Assembly: GCA_945859605.1 (NCBI GenBank)
Contig: OX243821.1
Coordinates: forward strand, 35,504,248 to 35,568,247
DNA length: 64,000 bases
Reading direction: 5' to 3'
Source: Lumbricus rubellus
Taxonomy: Eukaryota; Annelida; Clitellata; Crassiclitellata; Lumbricidae
Shown here: piece by piece, positions 34,201 to 43,780 of the stretch
How the letters are laid out: the number at the start of each line of letters is the position of its first letter
Position numbering within the stretch: position 1 is the first letter of the stretch
Made by a program: the position numbers and the translations under genes
The notes under the pieces: model-generated
The model's input: only the letters and a program-made list of their open reading frames with translations
Databases searched by the model: none
Told to the model about the DNA's origin: nothing

Positions 34201-34918
34201 ATTTTCGAATAGACGCATATTTCTCAAATCTTCTCAGATAAGCGTCCATATTATCTTTGCCATCCTCAAATGGAGGCAGCTTTGGTCCTTTCCTCGCATT
34301 GACTGTAAAATCCGAGGTCCGCTCCTCTTCCTCCTCCTCTTCACCATCCTCTTCCGATGCTGCGTTTTCACTAACACTTCTAATACTAGCCTGCCGTAGG
34401 CCTACAGCCTTCCCTTCGAGCTTAGCTTTCTCCAAAGCCATGGACTGTTCATGCTGTTCCTTTTGCATTTCCAATGCTTGCTCGTGCGCCTCTGTTTTCA
34501 TCTTTCTTTCAAGTTCCAATTTTCTCATGGCGCATTCATCGGCTTCGGCTTTTGCCCGTCTTTCCAAATCTAAGGCTTCAGCTTTTGCCTGTCTCTCCAA
34601 TTCTAACTTTCTCATTGTATTGGCTTCGGCCTCGGCCGTGGCCTGTCTCTCCAATTCAAACTTCTTGAGTGCATTTTCTTCGGCTACAGATTTAGCCTGT
34701 TGCTCCATCTCAAACTTCTTGAGTGCGTTTTGTTCTGCTTCCACTTTAGCCTGACGCTCCAATTCAAACTTGCGCATCTCTCTGTCAGCTGCTCTCTCTT
34801 CTCGCTCAAGAATCCGTTTCTGTCGCGCTTCTTCATCAGCTCTGTGCTTTTCCACAAACTCAAGAAGCTCAGGCCCTTTCAAGCCACTCCTTTCGGCAAG
34901 TGCTATCAATTGCTCCAT
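31235..34918 (-). CDS. Gag-protease-integrase polyprotein of Gmr1-like element
   Basis: A 1227-residue open frame. I chose the ATG at 34918 (MEQLIALAERSG) because the frame further upstream lacks an ATG. Residues ~25-175 are a charged coiled coil built of KLELERQAKAEA-like repeats of about 19-20 residues, then an EEEEEE acidic patch. Residues ~213-400 are a capsid domain whose second half (from about 298) resembles the SCAN fold family. A CCHC knuckle lies at C425, C428, H433, C438, and the aspartic protease has DTG at D561. The integrase zinc finger runs ~782-815, the catalytic residues are D845, D904 and E940, and a GPF module is near 1080. It ends in an RT stub at a TAG. Gag, protease and integrase share one frame with no stop or shift. 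Replication is impossible without RT supplied in trans. Confidence 0.9.
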   Translation of the reverse strand: MEQLIALAERSGLKGPELLEFVEKHRADEEARQKRILEREERAADREMRKFELERQAKVEAEQNALKKFEMEQQAKSVAEENALKKFELERQATAEAEANTMRKLELERQAKAEALDLERRAKAEADECAMRKLELERKMKTEAHEQALEMQKEQHEQSMALEKAKLEGKAVGLRQASIRSVSENAASEEDGEEEEEEERTSDFTVNARKGPKLPPFEDGKDNMDAYLRRFEKYASIRKWKRQEWAVYLAALLKGRALEVFARMPPEQYDDYDALKDALLKRYQMTEEGFHKRFNNCRPETGEAPQQFITRLESYLMRWIELAKVTQDFDGLKSLLVKEQYLSVVSKELSLFLRERAPKDLQELAKLAETYIEAHEVKSKQPYQSDYGEKEVRTEGKFLKPDFAKENERAGKKDQKRNGATDRPCFFCNRYGHSYNSCRFRMNTSHEAAGMQTSWKPRNARQNQKKKAENKKDKSASSAVDKKTHQTTATSTDREGTLVKEGCDENAGQALKNLSDGEDVELRCGCKAHVIAEACRPGKYGTDMKTTIGYVGDQKVEVLRDTGCSSVVVARRLVKKNQMTGKHELCILIDKTTRKVPTAIIEVRTDYFTGKVKALCMKETLYDLVIGNISGAELRPRSFDKSTEVHEQDLLIDAEKDAGCTEEQLNVTSAVETRHMKEKARALPKQLRVPEFQNEVTLETLKKEQAEDSSLKKYWEYSTQKEATGTNDDDRIVRFDVERGLLYRKFRSPHHNFGDEVKQLVIPSRLRTRVMEIAHSSILGGHLGIHKTQERILSQFFWPGCYSDVGRYCRSCDICQRTLPKGRVQKVPLIKMPIIDTVFKRCVVDLIGPLPCSERGHRYILTLVDCASRYPECIALKQIDTCSVAEALLSIFSRMGAPLELLSDNGSQFTGAMMKEVGRLLSIKQLFSTPYHSQNCGLVERYNGVIKQMLRKMCAEKVKDWDRYLDPLMFAYREVSNESTGFSPFEMIYGRPVRGSMAILKELWTKDIAEPEEKTTYEYVVDLRNRLQETCHLAQENLQRAADKYKRNFDKHAKPRKFDPGDKVLLLLPTESNKLQMQWKGPFPVLKRFGEADYVIQFSHRAKTFHANMLKRYHERQPETENRPSEETVNDEMQAVGAAVVVEELSYAEMRMTGEGNLPLFDNLQKEAYKDVEIGHDLSEDQKKEVENLLEEFQDIFSDVLRRIKLVGHRIQPTLNVAGLKRPYPVP

Positions 34919-35294
34919 GTCGAGAAACAATTAGCCTACTGGGCTAAGCTGAAACAGAATATCCCCTAAGCGCCAAATGCTAATCTATTCAGTCTAGATA
35001 ATTACCTTAGACCCCACTATAGGCGACACTATAGAAGAAGTATGTTTAACTAAGTCTACAACAGATCTTTAAACAATCCCTCTGGCCTATTTATGCAGCG
35101 TGAAACACCTACGCTATAATAGCATAAATTATCTTTAGCAATGCTTCAATGCGTTTAGCTAAATCAAATCGTTTAATCAGTGTCTAAATCCCCGTCTAAT
35201 TCTATCGAGTCAAATGTAGCTTATGTTCCTAATACAACGACCATAAATTATATTCTAAACAAACTCAACCATCCCACCTTTGCTGCCACCACAT
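34919..35294 (-). other. 5' leader of LTR element copy 2
   Basis: A 376-bp AT-rich non-coding stretch between the PBS side of the 5' LTR and the gag start. By position it would contain packaging signals, but I recognise none. Confidence 0.6.
35282..35291 (-). promoter_or_regulatory. Primer binding site, probably tRNA-Leu
   Basis: TGGTGGCAGC on the minus strand, three bases after the 5' LTR. It begins with the TGG expected from a tRNA CCA end and matches the acceptor end of common tRNA-Leu(AAG/UAG) species for ten bases. The following bases match less well, so the tRNA identity is inferred. Confidence 0.5.
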
Positions 35295-36395
35295 TGTCAT
35301 GAATTATCTTTAATGGCGAGTTAGCCCTAGCCTATTAAGGAAAGGCTGTCTAGAATACTGTCATCGAAATACTAGAAAACAAAGCATGAACTCGTTTAGA
35401 AAATTATTCAGATAAAAAAAACAACTGAAATTAAACTAAAAAACATATACATATAGAGCAAACAGTATCGTTAATAGGCTACGCCTATAGCGCCCTAATC
35501 GATGGTCGTGCCCTCCCCCAGACCCCCCAACAAAACTTCGCCCCCACTCACGTTTCCGTTCGCATGGAGACAGTTTCTGCAGGTGTGAAGAAGTCCTGTT
35601 ACGCAGCGAAGGGCTTCGGTCGGCTTACTGGTCTGGTTGTCTGGCTTTGAAGTCGTCCGTTGGTCCGTTCTCGAACCCAGCGTCGAGAGTTCCAGTCCTG
35701 CTGGCGTTCCAGCTACGACTGCTGGTCGCGTCTTGTAGAGGAGTGCCAGTTCCTTCCGGCACCGCCCACCTCGGTCGTAGAAGTGGTGGAGAAGATTCCG
35801 CTCTCACAGACACCGCCCACGTCTAGCATAGACGTGGTCACGTGGTAGAGAAGTTGCGAAGAAGTGGCGGAAAGTGACGGAGAAATGGCGGGAAAGCGTC
35901 CGCCCTTCTAGCCCGTCCTCGTCTTGTAGTAGCACCGTTGTGCTCCGAATTCGCCTGGTAACACCGTTGTGCCCAGTATTCACCTTCTTGCACCGTTGTG
36001 CGTTGTCCTACGCTCGAACGTCCTTCAGCAAAGTTCAGCGTGCATGCCCACTTGTCCACTTCGCATCCCCGACCGACGACTGATGACTGACGACTGACCG
36101 ACGACAGCTTCCGACGACTCTCCTTCGACGACTGACCCCCAGACAGTCCGTTGTCTTGCCTATGTAGGCCTATCCGCCTTCCAGACAGATGACCCTTAAT
36201 CCCGACACACCTTTTGGACCCAACGACCATCGACGACCATCGATATATTCTATAAGCTAGATTATTATAGGTATATCTATATACTATTGTCAAACTGTCA
36301 TTTAAGCACATAATACTATTATATACGACATAACATTACAATATAGGTATATACTGCATAGGGCCCAATGCTATCAACAAGGGCAACTCGTGACA
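35295..36395 (-). repeat. 5' LTR of copy 2
   Basis: A 1101-bp LTR without the MITE, bounded by TGTCA...TGACA. It carries the 5'-type bases (T near 36200 in CCCTTAATCC, and ATAACATTAC) that are also found in the 5' LTR of copy 3. The promoter-region repeats described for copy 1 are intact. Confidence 0.93.
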
Positions 36396-36763
36396 CTGGT
36401 CATCAGTAGAATACCCTAGGCAGCGCTCAGGGAAGACGGTCTTGGGTAGGGACCGACCCGGCCTGAATATGAATACTTTAGGCGGCACACGAAGTTAGGT
36501 TTTTCGCGCAGGCCGGGTCGGTCCCTACCCAGGACCGTCTTCCCTGAGCGCTGCCTAGGGTATTCTACTGATGACCAGCCGGTTCGAAGAAGCCCATGCA
36601 ATGGAAAAGAAATTTAATAATAATAATAATAAAAATATTAAATATTAATTTGCTGCTGAATACTTTAGGCGGCACACGAAGTTAGGTTTTTAGGTCGGTC
36701 CCTACCCAGGACCGTCTTCCCTGAGCGCTGCCTAGGGTATTCTACTGATGACCAGCCGGTTCT
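36396..36763. repeat. Satellite with two orientation switches
   Basis: Starts in - orientation, flips to + near 36465 (GGCCTGAATATGAATACTTT), and flips back to - near 36763 (CCGGTTC/TGCAAATT). The second junction, including a nearby deletion giving TTTTTAGGTCGG, is the exact reverse complement of the one at 20204. The first five bases, CTGGT, are the right target duplication of LTR copy 2. Confidence 0.9.
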
Positions 36764-39706
36764 GCAAATTATTATTTAATATTATTATTATTATTATTAT
36801 TAAATTTCTTTTCCATTGCATGGGCTTCTTCGAACCGGCTGGTCATCAGTAGAATACCCTAGGCAGCGCTCAGGGAAGACGGTCCTGGGTAGGGACCGAC
36901 CCGGCCTGCGCGAAAAACCTAACTTCGTGTGCCGCCTAAAGTATTCAGCAGCAAATTAATATTTAATATTATTATTATTATTATTAAATTTCTTTTCCAT
37001 TGCATGGGCTTCTTCGAACCGGCTGGTCATCAGTAGAATACCCTAGGCAGCGCTCAGGGAAGACGGTCCTGGGTAGGGACCGACCCATCCTGCGCGAAAA
37101 ACCTAACTTCGTGTGCTGCCTAAAGTATTCAGCAGCAAATTAATATTTAATATTATTATTATTATTATTAAATTTCTTTTCCATTGCATGGGCTTCTTCG
37201 AACCGGCTTGTCATCAGTAGAATACCCTAGGCAGCGCTCAGGGAAGACGGTCCTGGGTAGGGACCGACCCGGCCTGCGCGAAAAACCTAACTTCGTGTGC
37301 CGCCTAAAGTATTCAGCAGCAAATTAATATTTAATATTATTATTATTATTATTATTAAATTTCTTTTCCATTGCATGGGCTTCTTCGAACCGGCTGGTCA
37401 TCAGTAGAATCCCCTAGGCAGCGCTCAGGGAAGACGGTCCTGGGTAGGGACCGACCCGGCCTGCGCGAAAAACCTAACTTCGTGTGCCGCCTAAAGTATT
37501 CAGCAGCAAATTAATATTTAATATTATTATTATTATTATTAAATTTCTTTTCCATTGCTTCTTCGAACCGGCTGGTCATCAGTAGAATACCCTAGGCAGC
37601 GCTCAGGGAAGACGGTCCTGGGTAGGGACCGACCCGGCCTGCGCGAAAAACCTAACTTCGTGTGCCGCCTAAAGTATTCAGCAGCAAATTAATATTTAAT
37701 ATTATTATTATTATTATTATTAAATTTCTTTTCCATTGCATGGGCTTCTTCGAACCGGCTGGTCATCAGTAAAATAACCTAGGCAGCGCTCAGGGAAGAC
37801 GGTCCTGGGTAGGGACCGACCCGGCCTGCGCGAAAAACCTAACTTCGTGTGCCGCCTAAAGTATTCAGCAGCAAATTAATATTTAATATTATTATTATTA
37901 TTATTAAATTTCTTTTCCATTGCATGGGCTTCTTCGAACCGGCTGGTCATCAGAAGAATACCCTAGGCAGCGCTCAGGGAAGACGGTTCTGGGTAGGGAC
38001 CGACCCGGCCTGCGCGAAAAACCTAACTTCGTGGGCCGCCTAAAGTATTCAGCAGCAAATTAATATTTAATATTATTATTATTATTATTAAATTTCTTTT
38101 CCATTGCATGGGCTTCTTCGAACCGGCTGGTCATCAGTAGAATACCCTAGGCAGCGCTCAGGGAAGACGGTCCTGGGTAGGGACCGACCCGGCCTGCGCG
38201 AAAAACCTAACTTCGTGTGCCGCCTAAAGTATTCAGCAGCAAATTAATATTTAATATTATTATTATTATTATTAAATTTCTTTTCCATTGCATGGGCTTC
38301 TTCGAACCGGCTGGTCATCAGTAGAATACCCTAGGCAGCGCTCAGGGAAGACGGTCCTGGGTAGGGACCGACCCGGCCTGCGCGAAAAACCTAACTTCGT
38401 GTGCCGCCTAAAGTATTCAGCAGCAAATTAATATTTAATATTATTATTATTATTATTAAATTTCTTTTCCATTGCATGGGCTTCTTCGAACCGGCTGGTC
38501 ATCAGTAGAATACCCTAGGCAGCGCTCAGGGAAGACGGTCCTGGGTAGGGACCGACCCGGCCTGCGCGAAAAACCTAACTTCGTGTGCCGCCTAAAGTAT
38601 TCAGCAGCAAATTAATATTTAATATTATTATTATTATTATTATTAAATTTCTTTTCCATTGCATGGGCTTCTTCGAACCGGCTGGTCATCAGTAGAATAC
38701 CCTAGGCAGCGCTCAGGGAAGACGGTTCTGGGTAGGGACCGACCCGGCCTGCGCGAAAAACCTAACTTCGTGTGCCGCCTAAAGTATTCAGCAGCAAATT
38801 AATATTTAATATTATTATTATTATTATTAAATTTCTTTTCCATTGCATGGGCTTCTTCGAACCGGCTGGTCATCAGTAGAATACCCTAGGCAGCGCTCAG
38901 GGAAGACGGTCCTGGGTAGGGACCGACCCGGCCTGCGCGAAAAACCTAACTTCGTGTGCCGCCTAAAGTATTCAGCAGCAAATTAATATTTAATAATTTT
39001 ATTATTATTATTATTAAATTTCTTTTCCATTGCATGGGCTTCTTCGAACCGGCTGGTCATCAGTAGAATACCCTAGGCAGCGCTCAGGGAAGACGGTCCT
39101 GGGTAGGGACCGACCCGGCCTGCGCGAAAAACCTAACTTCGTGTGCCGCCTAAAGTATTCAGCAGCAAATTAATATTTAATATTATTATTATTATTATTA
39201 AATTTCTTTTCCATTGCATGGGCTTCTTCGAACCGGCTGGTCATCAGTAGAATACCCTAGGCAGCGCTCAGGGAAGACGGTCCTGGGTAGGGACCGACCC
39301 GGCCTGCGCGAAAAACCTAACTTCGTGTGCCGCCTAAAGTATTCAGCAGCAAATTAATATTTAATATTATTATTATTATTATTAAATTTCTTTTCCATTG
39401 CATGGGCTTCTTCGAACCGGCTGGTCATCAGTAGAATATTCAGCAGCAAATTAATATTTAATATTATTATTATTATTATTAAATTTCTTTTCCATTGCAT
39501 GGGCTTCTTCGAACCGGCTGGTCATCAGTAGAATACCCTAGGCAGCGCTCAGGGAAGACGGTCCTGGGTAGGGACCGACCCGATCTGCGCGAAAAACCTA
39601 ACTTCGTGTGCCGCCTAAAGTATTCAGCAGCAAATTAATATTTAATATTATTATTATTATTATTAAATTTCTTTTCCATTGCATGGGCTTCTTCGAACCG
39701 GCTGGT
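36764..39706 (-). repeat. Satellite, - orientation, between LTR copies 2 and 3
   Basis: About 16 monomers. Markers include CCATTGCTTCTTCG (deletion, near 37557), AAAATAACC (near 37772) and the deletion joining AGTAGAATA to TTCAGC (near 39434). The early markers recur after LTR copy 3 and the late ones before LTR copy 2, which defines a 10.7-kb tandem duplication. CTGGT at 39702-39706 is the target duplication of copy 3. Confidence 0.93.
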
Positions 39707-39860
39707 TGTCATGAATTATCTTTAATGGCGAGTTAGCCCTAGCCTATTAAGGAAAGGGTGTCTAGAATACTGTCATCGAAATACTAGAAAACAAAGCATG
39801 AACTCGTTTAGAAAATTATTCAGATAAAAAAACAACTGAAATTAAACTAAAAAACATATA

Positions 39861-40675
39861 CACTGTGTCCGCGATAAAGTAGAACCCAAAATAAAGTGCC
39901 ATAACTCGGTCAAAACTTGTAGGATTTGTTTGAAATTTTACACACAACAACGGTGGCCATATATACACGAGATCCTAAAGCCGATTTGAAATATTCGTGA
40001 GTTTGCCAAATTTATGAGCGTTTGAGATAGAGCACCGACAAATGCAACTTTCCAACATGCAAACGTTAAAGTAGAACCCTAAACTTTGTGAAATATCTTG
40101 GTTAATTGCCGTATTATATGTACCAAATTTGGAGCACATGATCTTCAGTCTTTTCCATCCATACCCTGCAAATTTTATTACATTTTATTGAACGGTTACG
40201 AAGATATACCCTTTTGAAATTGGGTGGTTCAGAAACCAAGTTACCGAACAGTAAAACGCATAGCATAACGTAATTTTTCTGGTTAGCGCAGTGGATACAT
40301 AGGCTGTTGTTTATAAGCGACATTTGCGAAAACAGACACACTACGAGACCTTTTTTACGTAACAGTAGCCTAGCTGGTTGTAAAAAAAATGTCCTCTGCG
40401 CTGAAAACCATTTTTTTTATAATACTGCAATTAACCAAGATATTTCACAAGGTTTAGGGTTCTACTTTAACGTTTGCGTGTTGGAAAGTTGCATTTGTCG
40501 GTGCTCTATCTCAAACGCTCATAAATTTGGCAAACTCACGAATATTTCAAATCGGCTTTAGGATCTCGTGTATATATGGCCACCGTTGTTGTGTGTAAAA
40601 TTTCAGGCAAATCCTAAACATTTTGACCGAGTTATGACACTTTATTTTGGGTTCTACTTTATCGCGGACACAGTG
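39861..40675. mobile_element. Fold-back MITE, second copy at the same LTR position
   Basis: Same element, same LTR base and same TA duplication (39859-39860, 40676-40677) as at 29136. It differs by a few bases, for example CGTTAAAG for CGGTAAAG and homopolymer lengths in the loop. The identical position means duplication together with the LTR and not a second insertion. Confidence 0.85.
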
Positions 40676-41924
40676 TACATATAGAGCAAACAGTATCGTT
40701 AATAGGCTACGCCTATAGCGCCCTAATCGATGGTCGTGCCCTCCCCCAGACCCCCCAACAAAACTTCGCCCCCACTCACGTTTCCGTTCGCATGGAGACA
40801 GTTTCTGCAGGTGTGAAGAAGTCCTGTTACGCAGCGAAGGGCTTCGGTCGGCTTACTGGTCTGGTTGTCTGGCTTTGAAGTCGTCCGTTGGTCCGTTCTC
40901 GAACCCAGCGTCGAGAGTTCCAGTCCTGCTGGCGTTCCAGCTACGACTGCTGGTCGCGTCTTGTAGAGGAGTGCCAGTTCCTTCCGGCACCGCCCACCTC
41001 GGTCGTAGAAGTGGTGGAGAAGATTCCGCTCTCACAGACACCGCCCACGTCTAGCATAGACGTGGTCACGTGGTAGAGAAGTTGCGAAGAAGTGGCGGAA
41101 AGTGACGGAGAAATGGCGGGAAAGCGTCCGCCCTTCTAGCCCGTCCTCGTCTTGTAGTAGCACCGTTGTGCTCCGAATTCGCCTGGTAACACCGTTGTGC
41201 CCAGTATTCACCTTCTTGCACCGTTGTGCGTTGTCCTACGCTCGAACGTCCTTCAGCAAAGTTCAGCGTGCATGCCCACTTGTCCACTTCGCATCCCCGA
41301 CCGACGACTGATGACTGACGACTGACCGACGACAGCTTCCGACGACTCTCCTTCGACGACTGACCCCCAGACAGTCCGTTGTCTTGCCTATGTAGGCCTA
41401 TCCGCCTTCCAGACAGATGACCCTTAACCCCGACACACCTTTTGGACCCAACGACCATCGACGACCATCGATATATTCTATAAGCTAGATTATTATAGGT
41501 ATATCTATATACTATTGTCAAACTGTCATTTAAGCACATAATACTATTATATACGACATAACGTTACAATATACAGTCATGGCCAAAAGTTTGAGATCAC
41601 TAAATTTTGATGCATAAATTCACAGAAAAACATGCAAATTTTGAAAAATGCTGATTATTTATACTGTCTGAAGTGCTTATTCGATATCTAATGTCATCAC
41701 ATACCACTGTTAACAAAAATTAATACTTACAAATGAATATTTTTATGAGGAATTATAGTTTATTTGCGTGAAAGTGTCGATTTTGGCCAGTTTCCTTTGT
41801 AATTGGAATAAATCAGTGATTTGACACCGACACACTGACAGTGCCAAAAATCAATCATTATTTCTAATGTTTTGACTATTTTGGGGTCATTTAATGTCAC
41901 CACAATAAGAAATAACACTGGGGA

Positions 41925-42418
41925 TTAGTATTTCCAGTGATAACCTGTGTTTTTGATACCAGTTTGAATGTGCTGTACGACATCGATTTGGCCAGTTCTC
42001 AGCAGAACTCGGGTGGTATCTCGTGCACCCACATGCACAGTCTTGATTCGGTTGATCAGGTCAGCCTCAAGAGTTGAATTTATGAGCAGAGACCTTCTGC
42101 TCACAGTTTCAATGAAATTCAAGTCTGGACTGCGGCCAGGTCATGACTCCTGCAGTGGAATGCCCTACTCCTTCAGCCAGGATTTGATGGCCTTTTACCA
42201 ATGCACGGTGGCCCATCATGTTGGAAGTGGCTGAGGTCATGGATGGTGATTAAGCTTTGTTGTATCTCTTTTAACATGTTAAGATACATGTTTCCATTTA
42301 TCCTAGTGATCTCGGGCATTCTGGCATTATCCAGAGTCCATTCTTTCCAGCAACCAACACTGTTCCCCACACCATGACATTTGATGCCTGCTTCGGTATG
42401 ACATGCTTGAGGAGTTGC
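41925..42418 (-). pseudogene. Tc1-like transposase fragment, left arm
   Basis: Reading on the minus strand, pieces in different frames show GNMYLNMLKEIQQ, HDGPPC, then SPDLNFIE and LINRIKTVHVG. These correspond to the middle DDE region and C-terminus of a Tc1/mariner transposase. At least one frameshift and the absent N-terminal DNA-binding half make it non-functional. Confidence 0.6.
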
Positions 42419-42550
42419 CATGTCACGGTGCCCCATTCTGTTGGAAGTGGCTGATGTTTTCAGATGAAAGCACATTCACACAATTCAACAGTTTCTACAA
42501 TTCTACAGTTCCTGCAGGTATGTGAGACAATCGCCCAATAAAGGCCATAA

Positions 42551-43040
42551 CCTCAACTCCTCAAGCTTGTCATACCGAAGCAGGCATCAAATGTCATGGT
42601 GTGGGGAACAGTGTTGGTTGCTGGAAAGAATGGACTCTGGATAATGCCAGATTGCCAGAGATCACTAGGATAAATGGAAACATGTCTCTTAACATAATAA
42701 AAGAGATACAACAAAGCTTAATCACCATCCATGACCTCAACCACTTCCAACATGATGGGCCACCGTGCATTGGTAAAAGGCCATCAAATCCTGGCTGAAG
42801 GAGAAGGGCATTCCACTGCATTCCACTGGCCGCAGTCCAGACTTGAATTTCATTGATACTGTGAGTAGAAGGTCTCTGCTCATAAATTCATCTCTTGAGG
42901 CTGACCTGATCATCTGAATCAAGACTGTGCATGTGGGTGCACGAGATACCACCCGAGTTCTGCTGAGAACTGGCCAAATCGATGTCGTACAGCACATTCA
43001 AACTGGTATCAAAAACACAGGTTATCACTGGAAATACTAA
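42551..43040 (+). pseudogene. Tc1-like transposase fragment, right arm
   Basis: The inverted counterpart of the left-arm fragment, with GNMSLNIIKEIQQ, HDGPPC and a proline-glutamine-serine segment near the third catalytic region. It has diverged from the left arm by scattered substitutions and a small indel near 42820, so it is also broken. No single frame spans it. Confidence 0.6.
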
Positions 43041-43443
43041 TCCCCAGTGTTATTTCTTATTGTGGTGACATTAAATGACCCCAAAATAGTCAAAACATTA
43101 GAAATAATGATTGATTTTTGGCACTGTCAGTGTGTCGGTGTCAAATCACTGATTTATTCCAATTACAAAGGAAACTGGCCAAAATCGACACTTTCACACA
43201 AATAAACTATAATTTATTATAAAAATATTCACTTGTAAGTATTAATTTTTGTTAACAGTGGTGTGTGATGACATTAGACATCGAATAAGCACTTCAGACC
43301 GTATAAATAATCAGTATTTTGCAAAATTTGCATGTTTTTCAGTGAATTTATTCATCAAAATTTAGTGATCTCAAACTTTTGGCCATGACTGTAGGTATAT
43401 ACTGCATAGGGCCCAATGCTATCAACAAGGGCAACTCGTGACA

Positions 43444-43457
43444 ATGGCCCCACACTT
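43444..43457 (-). promoter_or_regulatory. Polypurine tract, copy 3
   Basis: Same AAGTGTGGGGCCAT abutting the 3' LTR on the minus strand. Confidence 0.6.
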
Positions 43458-43550
43458 AAGAGAAAACTAACTTAGCTTTTCTTTACAACTAAAACTAAAA
43501 CGATTGCCCTGTTAATATCTAGGTTTACTTATCCTAATTCCTATTTAGGC

Positions 43551-43780
43551 CTACAGATGGCGGCTTAAAAAATCGGCCTCCACATTTTCAGACCCTTTAA
43601 TTGAGCGTATAGTAAAGGAATACGGCTGCAAAATTAAAGCCCAGCGCATTAGTCTTCCATTGACTGGATTGGCTCCTTGCTGATAGATCAAAGACTGGTG
43701 ATCCATCCGACTTACTCACTCACAACATTATCACCCTTAACCTAGTCCTCGACTTTCTTGTCCAGCTTCTATCTCATAGC
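43551..43780 (-). pseudogene. Collapsed RT / RNase H remnant, copy 3
   Basis: Same 230-bp remnant, stops and deletion junction as copies 1 and 2. Confidence 0.82.

Larger units (their letters stand above)
28982..36395 (-). mobile_element. Gmr1-like Ty3/gypsy LTR retrotransposon, copy 2 (both LTRs)
   Basis: Structurally complete apart from the pol deletion. From right to left it has the 5' LTR, a PBS, a leader, one gag-protease-integrase frame, the RT/RNase H remnant, a polypurine tract and the 3' LTR. It is flanked by the 5-bp duplication CTGGT at 28977-28981 and 36396-36400 within the satellite. The 3' LTR is enlarged by a MITE. The internal region is about 4.4 kb. It lacks most RT and RNase H sequence, so it could only have moved with enzymes supplied by a relative. 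Confidence 0.93.
41574..43391. mobile_element. Tc1-like fold-back transposon with two inverted transposase halves
   Basis: Ends are CAGTCATGGCCAAAAG and its inverse, flanked by TA at 41572-41573 and 43392-43393. The LTR reads continuously once it is removed. The arms are about 840 bp each (41574 to ~42418 and ~42551 to 43391) around a spacer of about 130 bp. Each arm encodes, toward its own end, a frameshifted 3' half of a Tc1-type transposase (HDGPPC, then a PQSxLEFH or SPDLNFIE region). So the element looks like two transposon halves joined head to head, probably mobilised by a related transposase. Confidence 0.82.
39707..43443 (-). repeat. 3' LTR of copy 3, split by two DNA transposons
   Basis: LTR pieces lie at 39707-39860, 40676-41573 and 43392-43443, counting one TA copy at each insertion. 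Removing both elements leaves a normal 1100-bp LTR with the 3'-type diagnostic bases. Confidence 0.9.
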
